21,941 nt of DNA, from positions 1-21,941 of the IMG/VR virus record IMGVR_UViG_3300021335_000105. One strand, 5' to 3'. This DNA comes from a virus. Of the stretch, positions 1-7,178 are shown piece by piece. A model generated the notes under the pieces. The model was given only the letters and a program-made list of their open reading frames with translations, made no database searches and was not told the DNA's origin. Each line of letters opens with the position of its first letter. Within the stretch, counting starts at the first letter, position 1. Made by a program: the position numbers and the translations under genes.

Positions 1-285
1 GAACGACTTCGTACTGCTGGCGTTGGAATCAATGCTGAGGGTGGTGAGTTTCTTGAAATCATCAAGAAGATGGTTTTTCAGGGAAAACCTTGGGACGACC
101 ATAACCGTGAGCATCTTATTATTGAACTCGGTGATCTTATGTGGTATGCTGCTCAAGCCTGCATGGCACTCGGTGTTTCATTCGATGATGTGATTGCCCG
201 CAATGTGAAGAAACTAGAAGCACGATATCCCGGTGGTGCATTTGATGTATACTATTCTGAGAATCGTGCGGAGGGAGACCTGTGA
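1..285 (+). CDS. mazG: MazG-like nucleotide pyrophosphohydrolase, 5' end outside window
   Basis: The frame is open from base 1 and ends with TGA at 283-285, so only the last 94 codons are present. MazG-family enzymes hydrolyse nucleoside triphosphates (in some hosts also (p)ppGpp-related substrates) to monophosphates using Mg held by acidic residues on helices. The visible acidic pattern fits: E13, E16 and E19 in the first helix, then E42-L-G-D45 (the ExxD of the family) followed by a hydrophobic stretch. MazG is a common auxiliary gene of marine cyanophages, where it is thought to alter host nucleotide pools, and its position upstream of primase and nrdAB fits that. The stop overlaps the GTG of the next ORF. 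Family assignment is good; substrate is inference. Confidence 0.85.
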   Translation, partial: ERLRTAGVGINAEGGEFLEIIKKMVFQGKPWDDHNREHLIIELGDLMWYAAQACMALGVSFDDVIARNVKKLEARYPGGAFDVYYSENRAEGDL

Positions 286-467
286 GTGAAGAAAAGAAAG
301 TAACATTAGAACTGTCTGTTTATCAGGCAGCAGCAATTCGTGAGTCTTTGTTTACCGACACTAAACTGTATACATATGGTGATGCGTGTCCTGAACGAGT
401 TTCTCAAATTCGTGAAGCAATCGTTCAGATTGACAATCAACTTGAAGAGATACTGAAAGAAGACTGA
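282..467 (+). CDS. Small hypothetical protein, 61 aa
   Basis: GTG start at 282-284 overlaps the TGA of mazG (GTGA), so translation is probably coupled. A GGAG-like sequence lies just upstream (271-277). The product is soluble and charged, with a short acidic C-terminus (LEEILKED) and predicted helices, and no signal peptide or membrane segment. I do not recognise the family. It is kept as a gene because it sits tightly between mazG and the next ORF with overlapping codons on both sides, as is usual for small accessory ORFs of these phages. Confidence 0.7.
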   Translation: MSEEKKVTLELSVYQAAAIRESLFTDTKLYTYGDACPERVSQIREAIVQIDNQLEEILKED

Positions 468-658
468 TGTATACGATTCTTAACTACTTGACAGCATTTT
501 GGACAGTAGTTATAATGAATTGTATACAACCCATTAACTGGCAATATTGTTATCGGGTTGACCAGTGGTTGATTCCTGAACTTCAAGAAGGATGGAAAAT
601 AAAAACTGGTGAAGTAGTTCCTTATCAAAAAGAGAGGGACTATCTCAAGGGGTTATAA
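467..658 (+). CDS. Small hypothetical protein, 63 aa, overlapping tRNA-Ala
   Basis: ATG at 467 overlaps the preceding TGA (TGATG). The N-terminal 25 residues are hydrophobic (YLTAFWTVVIM), which could be a membrane segment or buried helix; the rest is polar and rich in W and Y. The TAA stop at 656-658 lies inside the tRNA-Ala gene, covering tRNA positions 8-10, so the last ten bases of the ORF are also tRNA. Family not recognised. It could be a spurious ORF, but the start overlap with the neighbouring gene argues for real translation. Confidence 0.55.
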   Translation: MYTILNYLTAFWTVVIMNCIQPINWQYCYRVDQWLIPELQEGWKIKTGEVVPYQKERDYLKGL

Positions 659-721
659 CTCAGTTGGTAGAGTGCCACCTTTGCACGGTGGAAGTCAGGA
701 GTTCGAGTCTCCTTAACTCCA
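649..721 (+). tRNA. tRNA-Ala (anticodon UGC)
   Basis: Full cloverleaf by eye: acceptor GGGGTTA/TAACTCC, D stem ACTC/GAGT, anticodon stem CCACC/GGTGG with loop TTTGCAC (anticodon TGC), variable loop AAGTC, T arm AGGAG-TTCGAGT-CTCCT and discriminator A. The third acceptor pair is G-U (G3:U70), the classic alanine identity element. CCA is not encoded. The 5' acceptor strand overlaps the end of the 63-aa ORF. Confidence 0.96.
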
Positions 722-722
722 T

Positions 723-745
723 TCTAAATACTTCAAAAAAGTATT
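723..745 (+). promoter_or_regulatory. Late-promoter-like TCTAAATA overlapping a 7-bp hairpin
   Basis: TCTAAATA at 723-730 differs by one base from the T4 late element TATAAATA. It overlaps a stem of AATACTT (727-733) and AAGTATT (739-745) with a 5-base loop, ending six bases before the ATG at 752. No Shine-Dalgarno sequence is visible before that ATG. The element could be a weak late promoter, or the hairpin could be a tRNA 3' processing or translation signal. Weak evidence. Confidence 0.3.
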
Positions 746-751
746 AGATAA

Positions 752-2149
752 ATGGCAGGATCAAGCACAGAATTATATTCTGAAGTTCTGGCACAAGTTT
801 GCTTGGCATATTCCATAGTATATAATAAAGCAGCTACAAAAGAAGAAATACTTTATAATACTGGATTAAATCCAAAAGTTGTTGCTGCAACAAAAAAATA
901 TATAATCTCTCAATCTAGTGTCAATCTCACAAGTCCTTCTTTTGTTAATGGGTTTGTTAAATACATTTCCGGAAATGTGAGTGGAAAACTGGGATGGATT
1001 GATGCTCAAGGTAAAAATATGTTTGAGGTCAAAAAAAGATTTAAAATAGGATCTCAACATAAGATATACAACGATAAATTATTTGGAAACACTCCGTCTG
1101 ATAATAACCCTTATAGTGCTTTTCTCAAAGCAAAAACTGGAGCACAAACTGATAAATGGAATCCTGCTGATATATGGGTTATGAATTTAGAGGGGAGACA
1201 GGAACTAAAAAAATTAAACCGCAGAGTTCAGTCAAGATCGAAAATATCTCTTGAGTATTGCAATCAATTTTTAGCAGATCAATTTTCTAAAGGTAATATC
1301 ATTCCAATATCCTTGAAGAAACCTCAAAAAACTCCACATATTGAGATAGTTAATAGCAATGAATTTGTAACAAGATTGGTTCTTAATGGGACAAATAATC
1401 CAACAGTAGAATATACTCTTGGAAATAAAGATGTTAAGATAAACTTTACTATAGAAACTGTTGAACTTGCAAAGGGACAAAAAGCATCTGCAGCTAGAAG
1501 GAATCCTGGTAATATTAGGGGAAAGGTTGTAAACGGATCTCAAAAACATATTAGATTGAAATATCACGTCGATAATAAAAAAGTAGAACTAGAATATACT
1601 CAAACGGGAAAACCATCTAGAGCGGCAGCAAAGATGGGTAATCTCGGAGCAAAAAACTTTCAAAAAATTATCAATAATACATCTAAACAGGGAGTATCAA
1701 AGTTGAATAGTATTCAATCTAATTACGGAGATATTGATCTCAAACAAAATCCCTGGTTTAATGGGCAACAATTGGGTGTGGTGAAGGCAAGAAAAGAGTC
1801 TGAAAAGTTAGAACCCCATTACCAAAGATTATCTGAGTATGTTGGTGATCTTTGGTCGGCTATAACAGATCATTCTCCTCCAGATTTTAGTAAAGATAGT
1901 AAAGGACTTAATGAAGCAGCAGGTCTCTGGAGTAAAGCAAGGGCAGGTGAATTGGGACTAGCAATATCTGGAATATCAAACGAATCTGTAAAAAGAAGAG
2001 TAATACAAAATTTGTATGAAGCTGCTGGATCCATTAGTTATGTTACGGGTTTGAGTAAAGATGAGATGGAAATGGAAAAAAGTATGGGTATAGAACCATC
2101 TCCAAGAAAAACAAATTTTAATGCTAGTGTATACGTTAAAGTATTTTGA
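752..2149 (+). CDS. 465-aa protein with a weak PD-(D/E)XK-nuclease-like pattern
   Basis: A long Lys/Asn-rich soluble protein with no signal peptide or membrane segment. Residues 134-143 read DKWNPADIWV and residues 183-190 read IIPISLKK. Together these resemble the 'PAD...SLK' arrangement of some PD-(D/E)XK nucleases, in which D140 would be the metal aspartate and K189 the catalytic lysine, with S187 in place of the usual D/E. The C-terminal half is Lys-rich (KGQKASAARR) and could bind nucleic acid. The gene is clearly AT-richer than its neighbours and relies on codons such as ATA, AGA and AAA, which may mean more recent acquisition. It could equally be an unrelated phage protein; a nuclease role is a guess from motif shape. 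Confidence 0.75.
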   Translation: MAGSSTELYSEVLAQVCLAYSIVYNKAATKEEILYNTGLNPKVVAATKKYIISQSSVNLTSPSFVNGFVKYISGNVSGKLGWIDAQGKNMFEVKKRFKIGSQHKIYNDKLFGNTPSDNNPYSAFLKAKTGAQTDKWNPADIWVMNLEGRQELKKLNRRVQSRSKISLEYCNQFLADQFSKGNIIPISLKKPQKTPHIEIVNSNEFVTRLVLNGTNNPTVEYTLGNKDVKINFTIETVELAKGQKASAARRNPGNIRGKVVNGSQKHIRLKYHVDNKKVELEYTQTGKPSRAAAKMGNLGAKNFQKIINNTSKQGVSKLNSIQSNYGDIDLKQNPWFNGQQLGVVKARKESEKLEPHYQRLSEYVGDLWSAITDHSPPDFSKDSKGLNEAAGLWSKARAGELGLAISGISNESVKRRVIQNLYEAAGSISYVTGLSKDEMEMEKSMGIEPSPRKTNFNASVYVKVF

Positions 2150-2151
2150 TT

Positions 2152-2376
2152 ATGAATCCACAAATTGACGAACTATTACAATCCTTTGAGGCAAGCGCAA
2201 AGAACACAAGGGGGAGGTATAATGAGTTTCTTGCACACGTTTATGTCGTTTTTGATAAGCAGATTACTCTGTGCCGTACAGATTGTATGATGAATAAATA
2301 TAAGAAAATGAGGATGGAAGTCCTCAGGTATATTGTTGCACACGAAAAAGAAATAATTAAACGTCTGAACAAGTAA
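2152..2376 (+). CDS. Small hypothetical protein, 74 aa
   Basis: ATG at 2152 lies two bases after the stop of the 465-aa gene. A TTG at 2146 in the same frame would add two codons and overlap that stop, so the start is uncertain by two residues. The product is basic and mostly helical, with two Cys (LCRTDC) near the middle and a Lys-rich C-terminus, and no signal peptide. Its TAA overlaps the ATG of the next gene (TAATG). Family not recognised; position and overlap support a real gene. Confidence 0.65.
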   Translation: MNPQIDELLQSFEASAKNTRGRYNEFLAHVYVVFDKQITLCRTDCMMNKYKKMRMEVLRYIVAHEKEIIKRLNK

Positions 2377-3617
2377 TGAAAAGTTTCTTCCAATTTCTGT
2401 CTGAAAACACTGCAACTCAGCAGGCAGCAAGATTAGGTCTGCAGGGTGATGGGCACGGTGGATGGTATGATAAGAATGGTGAGTTTGTTGCCAAAACAGA
2501 GAAGGGAAGACTGAAGTTTTATAATAAGAGACAACGAGTTGGTAGACAAGATCCTCCACAATCTGATAAGGAAAAGAACCTATCTCAAACAACATACGAA
2601 AAAGAACCAGCACAAGAACCTGCACCACAACAGCAGGCAGCAGCACCAGAACAACCAGCAGCACAACAGGCACCTGCACAAGAGGGACCACCACCAGTAG
2701 AAAAAACGAAAGGAACGTTGACCGTTGCATTTGGTCGTTTTAATCCACCAACAACTGGACACGAAAAACTTCTTGATACTGTAGCATCAAGTTCTGATGA
2801 TGGGGATTATATTATTGTTCCATCACGTAGCCAGGATAAGAAGAAGAATCCATTAGACCCTGATACAAAGATCTCTATTATGAGACAGATGTATCCAAAT
2901 CATAGTGAGAAGATCGTTAATGATCCACAGAATCGGACAATTTTTGATGTGCTGAAGAAAGCGCATATGGATGGATATGCTGGTGTTCGTATCATCGGTG
3001 GTGGAGATCGTGTTGCCGAGTTTGAAAAACTCTCAAATAATTACAATGGAAAACTCTATGCTTTTGATAATGTAGAAGTTCGTTCGGCAGGGGATCGTGA
3101 TCCTGATGGTGATGATGTTTCTGGTATGTCTGCATCTAAGCAAAGAAAGGCAGCAGCAGAAGGAGACTTTGCATCATTCCGTAAAGGTGTTCCTTCATCA
3201 CTGAATAATAAGCAGGCAAGAGAACTTTATAATACTCTTCGTTCTGCGATGAATATTAAAGAAGGATGGAATATGTGGGAGATTGCTCCGAAGTTTGATT
3301 GGAAAGGACTTCGTGAGAACTTTATTAATGAAAAGATTTTTAAGGTCGGTGAACTGGTAGAGAATGTTAATACTGGATTGGTTGGTAAGATTATTCGTCG
3401 AGGAACGAATCATCTGATTTGTGTTACCGAAGATAAGATTATGTTTAAATCTTGGATTAAAGATGTATCGGAAGCAGTGACGAATAGCAATGCTCCGTCC
3501 GGTGTTCCTTCTGATCAGAGACTTGTGGGAACTGATGCTCATCGTAAGTATGTTGAGAAAATGGTTCCCGGAAGTGAATGGGGAAAGCAATTTATAAATA
3601 AGTATAGAAAAAAGTAA
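2376..3617 (+). CDS. Cytidylyltransferase-fold protein with virion-like N-terminus
   Basis: 413 aa. The N-terminus MKSFFQFLSE resembles short N-terminal signatures seen on several structural proteins of cyanophages. It is followed by a glycine-rich segment (about 20-40) and a Gln/Pro/Ala linker (about 80-105). From residue 115 comes a nucleotidyltransferase (HIGH superfamily) domain: G120-RFNPPTTG-H129 contains the TxGH form of the nucleotide-binding motif, and GMSASKQR near residue 250 is the counterpart of the ISSTxxR motif. These enzymes transfer CMP or AMP to phospho-substrates; the substrate here cannot be told. The C-terminal 130 residues contain a small beta-rich region (FKVGELVENVNTGLVGKI). 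Similar phage genes are often labelled cytidylyltransferase. The next genes look structural, so it may be virion-associated. ATG overlaps the previous TAA. Confidence 0.85.
   Translation: MKSFFQFLSENTATQQAARLGLQGDGHGGWYDKNGEFVAKTEKGRLKFYNKRQRVGRQDPPQSDKEKNLSQTTYEKEPAQEPAPQQQAAAPEQPAAQQAPAQEGPPPVEKTKGTLTVAFGRFNPPTTGHEKLLDTVASSSDDGDYIIVPSRSQDKKKNPLDPDTKISIMRQMYPNHSEKIVNDPQNRTIFDVLKKAHMDGYAGVRIIGGGDRVAEFEKLSNNYNGKLYAFDNVEVRSAGDRDPDGDDVSGMSASKQRKAAAEGDFASFRKGVPSSLNNKQARELYNTLRSAMNIKEGWNMWEIAPKFDWKGLRENFINEKIFKVGELVENVNTGLVGKIIRRGTNHLICVTEDKIMFKSWIKDVSEAVTNSNAPSGVPSDQRLVGTDAHRKYVEKMVPGSEWGKQFINKYRKK
3593..3600 (+). promoter_or_regulatory. T4-type late promoter TATAAATA
   Basis: Exact TATAAATA at 3593-3600, inside the last codons of the cytidylyltransferase gene and 35 bases upstream of the ATG at 3636. 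In T4-like phages this is the -10 element read by the gp55 late sigma factor. It would drive the 534-aa gene and those after it. Confidence 0.7.
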
Positions 3618-3635
3618 GAATTATCAGATCTTCCA

Positions 3636-5240
3636 ATGGATAAAAATATTTTTGAAGAAGGTCCTCGTAGAGGTCATGCTGCAGGAGATACTAGTATTGA
3701 GCAGCAAGCATCACAACTTGCTTCTGATATTAAGTATAAAGCAAGACAAAAAATGAAGGGTAAGTCTGGTTCGAATCTTAGTCCCGGACAAGTCCAACAA
3801 CTCTATAGACAACTTCTAAATTCTTCTCCCGCACCTGGTGGTGTAAAGGCAATTGTCAAGAAGAAGTTATTTGGTGAGCAAATTGATCCAGGTATCGTTC
3901 CTGTTACTGAGCACTTGAAATCTTCTTCGGGATATGTATTTGGAAGAGTTTTTGAAGGTAAAGAAGAAAGAAAGTTTGTTGTTCGTGTAACCGATAGAGC
4001 AACTGGCAATACTACATATAGAAAAGCAGATCGTGCTAAGATTGCCGAACTGAGAGCAAATAAGAATATTTCTTCTGTTGAGATTACTGGAAGAAAGGAA
4101 GTGGATGATGCTTTTAAGGGAGATCCAAAACCAAATTATGGTGGTAAGAAAGCAAAGAAAGATTATGATGGTGATGGTAAAGTAGAGAGTGGTTCTAAGG
4201 AGCACGCTGGAGTAGTTCATAATGCTATCCAACGTAAGAAGGGTGGAGTTGCTGATGGGAAGGACACCAGAAAAGAAGAGTATATTGATGAGGATTCACG
4301 TCGTATGAGCAATAAGCAACATACTCAACGTGTAAGACGAAACATCAAGACTTTTGGAAGCAACTATACTCCTCCTAGTAACTATGATCCTGATGCCAAT
4401 CGTGGTCAAGGAGAAGTTCTTACTGATAAGCAGATTGAGAAAAAACGTCGTAAGGCACTTCGTCAGGAAGAAGTCATTTATGAAAAAGAAGATAGGGGTG
4501 ATAAGAAATTGGATGTAATGAAGGGTAAGAATAATGTAAAGATTAATCCGACTATTGGTGAAAGCATTCGTGCAGAACTTGATGCTCTGAAATCGCAAAG
4601 ACTTGAGGAACAGGAAGCAGCAGCAAAGGCAGCAGGTCCTTCTCCAGAGGAAAGACAGCAACTTATGAATAAAGATAAGATGCTGAAGAAAAAGATCATG
4701 ATGCAGAAGCAAACAATGCAGATGCAAAAGCAGGGAAGACTTCCTTTAAATTATAATGAGGAGTGTGGATGTGAGGATACATGTCCAAAGTGTGGTAAGA
4801 TGCCTTGTGTATGTGAGAAAAAGGAAGGTAAAGTTAAAGAAATGGATCCAAGAGAAATTCCAACCAGAATCAATCTCACAAAGAACAAGTTGAGAGCAAT
4901 GGGTCTCAAGATGTCTTATGATATGGAAGGTGATCAGATTGATGAACGCACTCGTTATGCTAAAGAAACTGGTAAGGATCCTCAGACTGGAAAACCATCA
5001 GAGAAAGGTGGAACTTTAGGTGGAGATGATACTCATTCTAAAGTAATGCGACAAATGAAGACAAGTCTCCGTAAGACTGGTGGATTGATGTCTTCCAGAG
5101 GTAAACCAATCCAACCTCAAGGCAAGAAAAAGGATCCTGGTGCAAAAGGTTATCAGGGGGAAACTCCTGTTGATAGAATCAAGGGACAACTTGCAAGAAA
5201 GAGAGCACCAAAACCTGATATGGGATCGAGGTTTGACTGA
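3636..5240 (+). CDS. Probable virion structural protein, Lys/Gly-rich, 534 aa
   Basis: Low-complexity, Lys-, Gly- and Gln-rich protein with long predicted disordered or helical stretches. A DYDGDGKVE segment at 176-184 has the DxDxDG calcium-loop pattern of EF-hand or dockerin-like repeats. A Cys cluster at 377-393 (C377, C379, C383, C386, C391, C393; CPKCGKMPCVC) looks like a small zinc or structural metal site. A Met/Gln/Lys-rich stretch precedes it (about 345-372). The C-terminus is basic (ARKRAPKPDMGSRFD). No enzyme domain is recognised. It is probably a head or internal virion protein, since it follows a late promoter and resembles the disordered structural proteins of cyanophages; this is inference. 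Its TGA overlaps the ATG of the DUF3008 gene. Confidence 0.8.
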   Translation: MDKNIFEEGPRRGHAAGDTSIEQQASQLASDIKYKARQKMKGKSGSNLSPGQVQQLYRQLLNSSPAPGGVKAIVKKKLFGEQIDPGIVPVTEHLKSSSGYVFGRVFEGKEERKFVVRVTDRATGNTTYRKADRAKIAELRANKNISSVEITGRKEVDDAFKGDPKPNYGGKKAKKDYDGDGKVESGSKEHAGVVHNAIQRKKGGVADGKDTRKEEYIDEDSRRMSNKQHTQRVRRNIKTFGSNYTPPSNYDPDANRGQGEVLTDKQIEKKRRKALRQEEVIYEKEDRGDKKLDVMKGKNNVKINPTIGESIRAELDALKSQRLEEQEAAAKAAGPSPEERQQLMNKDKMLKKKIMMQKQTMQMQKQGRLPLNYNEECGCEDTCPKCGKMPCVCEKKEGKVKEMDPREIPTRINLTKNKLRAMGLKMSYDMEGDQIDERTRYAKETGKDPQTGKPSEKGGTLGGDDTHSKVMRQMKTSLRKTGGLMSSRGKPIQPQGKKKDPGAKGYQGETPVDRIKGQLARKRAPKPDMGSRFD

Positions 5241-5737
5241 TGCCTGCAGTATCTAAAGCACAACAACGGTTTATGGGAATGGTCCATGCCGTAAAGAAGG
5301 GGGAGATGAAAGCACCTTCCCCTGAGGTTGCACAAGCAGCTGCATCTATGAAGAAGAAAGATGCGAAAGATTTTGCATCTACCAAGCACGACAAACTTCC
5401 TGAGAAGAAAGAAGCAAAGGAGTCATTTACTATTGACCCTAAGGCGCATAGACAGCAACAACGTTCTGCTAAAATAAGAACTCTTGCTCAGAAAGGTGCG
5501 ACTGAAGGTGAAAGAAAGGCTGCTGAAAGAAAAACAAAAGGTCCAAAGATGTTTGGTGAGGCACTTCGTTCTTCTTTATTGACTGATAAAAAGTTTATGA
5601 AGAAAGTTGATTCTGAAAAGAAAGAAAAGAAAAAATTTAGTGAGTTCTCAAAAGATATGGAAGCAGCAAAGAAAAGATCATATGAAGTTGATAAAAAAAC
5701 TCCATACAACGTTCATAGAAATACCCGTTATTATTGA
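5240..5737 (+). CDS. DUF3008 family protein, 165 aa
   Basis: The N-terminal 60 residues match the DUF3008 signature as I know it: MPAVSKAQQRFMGMVHAVKK, then SPEVAQAAASMKKKDAKDF and ASTKHDKLP. Function of the family is unknown; it occurs in bacteria and is widespread in cyanophages. The remaining 100 residues are highly charged and Lys-rich with FSEFSKDME-like helical segments, so the protein is longer than stand-alone bacterial members. ATG overlaps the TGA of the preceding gene (TGATG), indicating coupled expression from the late promoter at 3593. It ends in TGA immediately followed by TAA. Nucleic-acid or capsid binding is plausible from the charge but unproven. Confidence 0.85.
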   Translation: MPAVSKAQQRFMGMVHAVKKGEMKAPSPEVAQAAASMKKKDAKDFASTKHDKLPEKKEAKESFTIDPKAHRQQQRSAKIRTLAQKGATEGERKAAERKTKGPKMFGEALRSSLLTDKKFMKKVDSEKKEKKKFSEFSKDMEAAKKRSYEVDKKTPYNVHRNTRYY

Positions 5738-5762
5738 TAAGTTTGCTATATAGTTTAGACTT

Positions 5763-5978
5763 TTGGCTAAGACTATGTTAGCATTTCTTCTTCCACTAGC
5801 ATCAAAGATTATTGCTGATGCCGTTGCTAAGATTCCTGAGAATGAGGAACTTGGAGAAAAATTGATTGAGATTTGTTTAGTAATTCTTGGTAAAGCAGTC
5901 AAGTTGACCAAGACTGAAATGGATGATCAACTTCTTGAAGTGGTTGCAAGTGCAATCAAGGTAAGAGAAGCTGAATAA
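5763..5978 (+). CDS. Small hydrophobic/amphipathic protein, 71 aa
   Basis: Two starts are possible: TTG at 5763 (MAKTM) or ATG at 5775 (MLAFLL). Neither has a clear Shine-Dalgarno sequence, and the TTG is shown because Ala as second codon is typical. The N-terminal 20 residues are hydrophobic (MLAFLLPLASKIIADAVAKI). Then come an acidic turn and two further amphipathic helices (EICLVILGKAVKL and QLLEVVASAIKV). The pattern suits a helical bundle or a membrane-associated protein. A late promoter starts at the base after its TAA. Not recognised; a holin-like or structural role is possible but unsupported. Confidence 0.65.
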   Translation: MAKTMLAFLLPLASKIIADAVAKIPENEELGEKLIEICLVILGKAVKLTKTEMDDQLLEVVASAIKVREAE

Positions 5979-5986
5979 TATAAATA
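5979..5986 (+). promoter_or_regulatory. T4-type late promoter TATAAATA
   Basis: Exact TATAAATA directly after the stop codon at 5976-5978 and 31 bases before the ATG at 6018. An AAGGA ribosome site follows at 6010-6014. The spacing suits a leader of about 20-25 bases for the virion gene. Confidence 0.75.
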
Positions 5987-6017
5987 TCAATATAAAGAAA
6001 TTATAGGGTAAGGAAAC

Positions 6018-6572
6018 ATGGCTCTTTGGGGCAATAAAGACTTAGTAACGAGCACAGGAACTATTTCTATTGATTTTGCTAGTAAGACTGTTACTGGTTC
6101 TGGAACATCATTTACTGATGATGGTGTCTCCCAAGGAGATGTTATCAATGTTGGTGCTGGAGCAACTTATGGATTTGCTGTAGTTGATGCTGTTGCTAAT
6201 AATGGATCTTTAACGATCTATTCTACAGATTATATGGTTGCTGGGGTTACAACAGTTCCTGTGGGAACGACATTTGCAATTTCGCAAGAACCACTTTATG
6301 CAATGGCAGATACTGCATATGCAGCACCTGAGGTTCAAACAGGTCTCTCGACCAATCCTGTAACTCGTGTTGTTTATGGTATCGATCAGAATGAAGTTAG
6401 TGCAGCATCAACAACTGCATATGCAGTTGGACATTCTGGATGGGTTGGAATCACAACTTACATGGATAACTCCTATAATCCACCAAGACTCAGAGTTAAG
6501 CATGAAGTTCTAGTTGCTGGAGGAATTTCTACAGATGCTGGTACCGACAATACTGCCGAAGGTTTAGTTTGA
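6018..6572 (+). CDS. Probable virion structural protein, 184 aa
   Basis: Beta-rich, Gly/Thr/Ser/Ala-rich protein with few charged residues and no signal peptide. It begins MALWGNKDLV, an N-terminus I associate with a conserved cyanophage virion protein. The repeated beta-strand pattern (KTVTGSGTSF, GDVINVGAGATYGFAVV) suggests a beta-sandwich or decoration-type fold. Start choice is strong: AAGGA at 6010-6014 lies three bases before ATG 6018, and a perfect late promoter lies at 5979. The dedicated promoter and good ribosome site imply high late expression, as for a head or tail component. Exact place in the virion is unknown. Confidence 0.8.
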   Translation: MALWGNKDLVTSTGTISIDFASKTVTGSGTSFTDDGVSQGDVINVGAGATYGFAVVDAVANNGSLTIYSTDYMVAGVTTVPVGTTFAISQEPLYAMADTAYAAPEVQTGLSTNPVTRVVYGIDQNEVSAASTTAYAVGHSGWVGITTYMDNSYNPPRLRVKHEVLVAGGISTDAGTDNTAEGLV

Positions 6573-6588
6573 TAATATGAGATAAAGT

Positions 6589-6960
6589 ATGAGATTTGAT
6601 GAATTGAATGAAAGCAATTATTTGCTTTTTGCTATAAAATTCTATGATAATCCTCAGGCAATAACTAAGGACGACTTTGAAGATGATTTGAAGCGAATTA
6701 AATATATTAAAAGATTACTGAAACGATATAAGAATACGGGGGAACTCAAGACGCACCTCATACTAAATCATTTAACTGTTTTGTTTAATGTATTTGGTGA
6801 TGCAGCAGTTCCTCTATTATTTTATAATCTTGAGATTGAATTGTGGTCATGTATAAAAAGTTTTTTGATTTTTTTAAATCGACTTTCAGAATATCCAAAA
6901 ACTAAAATAAGTGAAATAAAAGAAGATACTTATTGTCTAGAAAAACTGCAAGAAATCTGA
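6589..6960 (+). CDS. Conserved cyanophage-type hypothetical protein, 123 aa
   Basis: ATG at 6589, sixteen bases after the virion gene. All-helical, soluble, with a charged N-terminus (MRFDELNESNYLLFAIKFYD), a basic centre (KRIKYIKRLLKRYKN) and a hydrophobic core (HLILNHLTVLFNVFG) that is probably buried rather than membrane-spanning. The sequence resembles a small helical protein common in T4-like cyanophages, whose function I do not know. Its TGA overlaps the ATG of the next ORF (TGATG), so it heads a coupled three-gene run to 7594. The frequent Lys/Asp/Leu pattern suits a protein-protein adaptor, but this is speculation. Confidence 0.75.
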   Translation: MRFDELNESNYLLFAIKFYDNPQAITKDDFEDDLKRIKYIKRLLKRYKNTGELKTHLILNHLTVLFNVFGDAAVPLLFYNLEIELWSCIKSFLIFLNRLSEYPKTKISEIKEDTYCLEKLQEI

Positions 6961-7178
6961 TGAATATAGATAAAATTATAAACATCGTCAGAAACTTGAA
7001 TGAAAATATGTCCGTAAGTGTTGGAAGTGGATATGTAGGTTCTGGTCCAGAAACTAGTTCTCCACAAGCATCTGCTGGGTATGATAAGATAATGAAATTC
7101 AAAAAAAGAAAGAAACCTACAATTATTGCTAAGGGGTTGATGCCCGGTGCCAGAAAACGTTGGTCTGGAGAAAAATAA
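6960..7178 (+). CDS. Small hypothetical protein, 72 aa
   Basis: ATG at 6960 overlaps the preceding TGA, which favours it over an in-frame TTG at 6933. The N-terminal helix (MNIDKIINIVRNLNE) is followed by a Gly/Ser/Pro-rich linker (SVGSGYVGSGPETSS) and a basic tail (KFKKRKKPTIIAKG, then RKRW). The layout resembles short phage proteins with an N-terminal assembly helix and a basic tail that may touch nucleic acid. Not recognised. Its TAA overlaps the ATG of the coiled-coil gene. Confidence 0.7.
   Translation: MNIDKIINIVRNLNENMSVSVGSGYVGSGPETSSPQASAGYDKIMKFKKRKKPTIIAKGLMPGARKRWSGEK

Noticed and set aside
2292-2300. AATAAATA as a late promoter
   Set aside because: It lies in the middle of a coding gene with no suitable downstream start; probably chance in AT-rich sequence.
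2176-2730. Minus-strand ORF of 184 aa
   Set aside because: Antisense of the Gln/Pro/Ala linker of the cytidylyltransferase-fold protein, giving Val/Leu runs; no independent support.
4296-4727. Minus-strand ORF of 143 aa
   Set aside because: Shadow of the Lys-rich structural gene; runs of Leu, Phe and Cys reflect antisense AAG/GAA codons.
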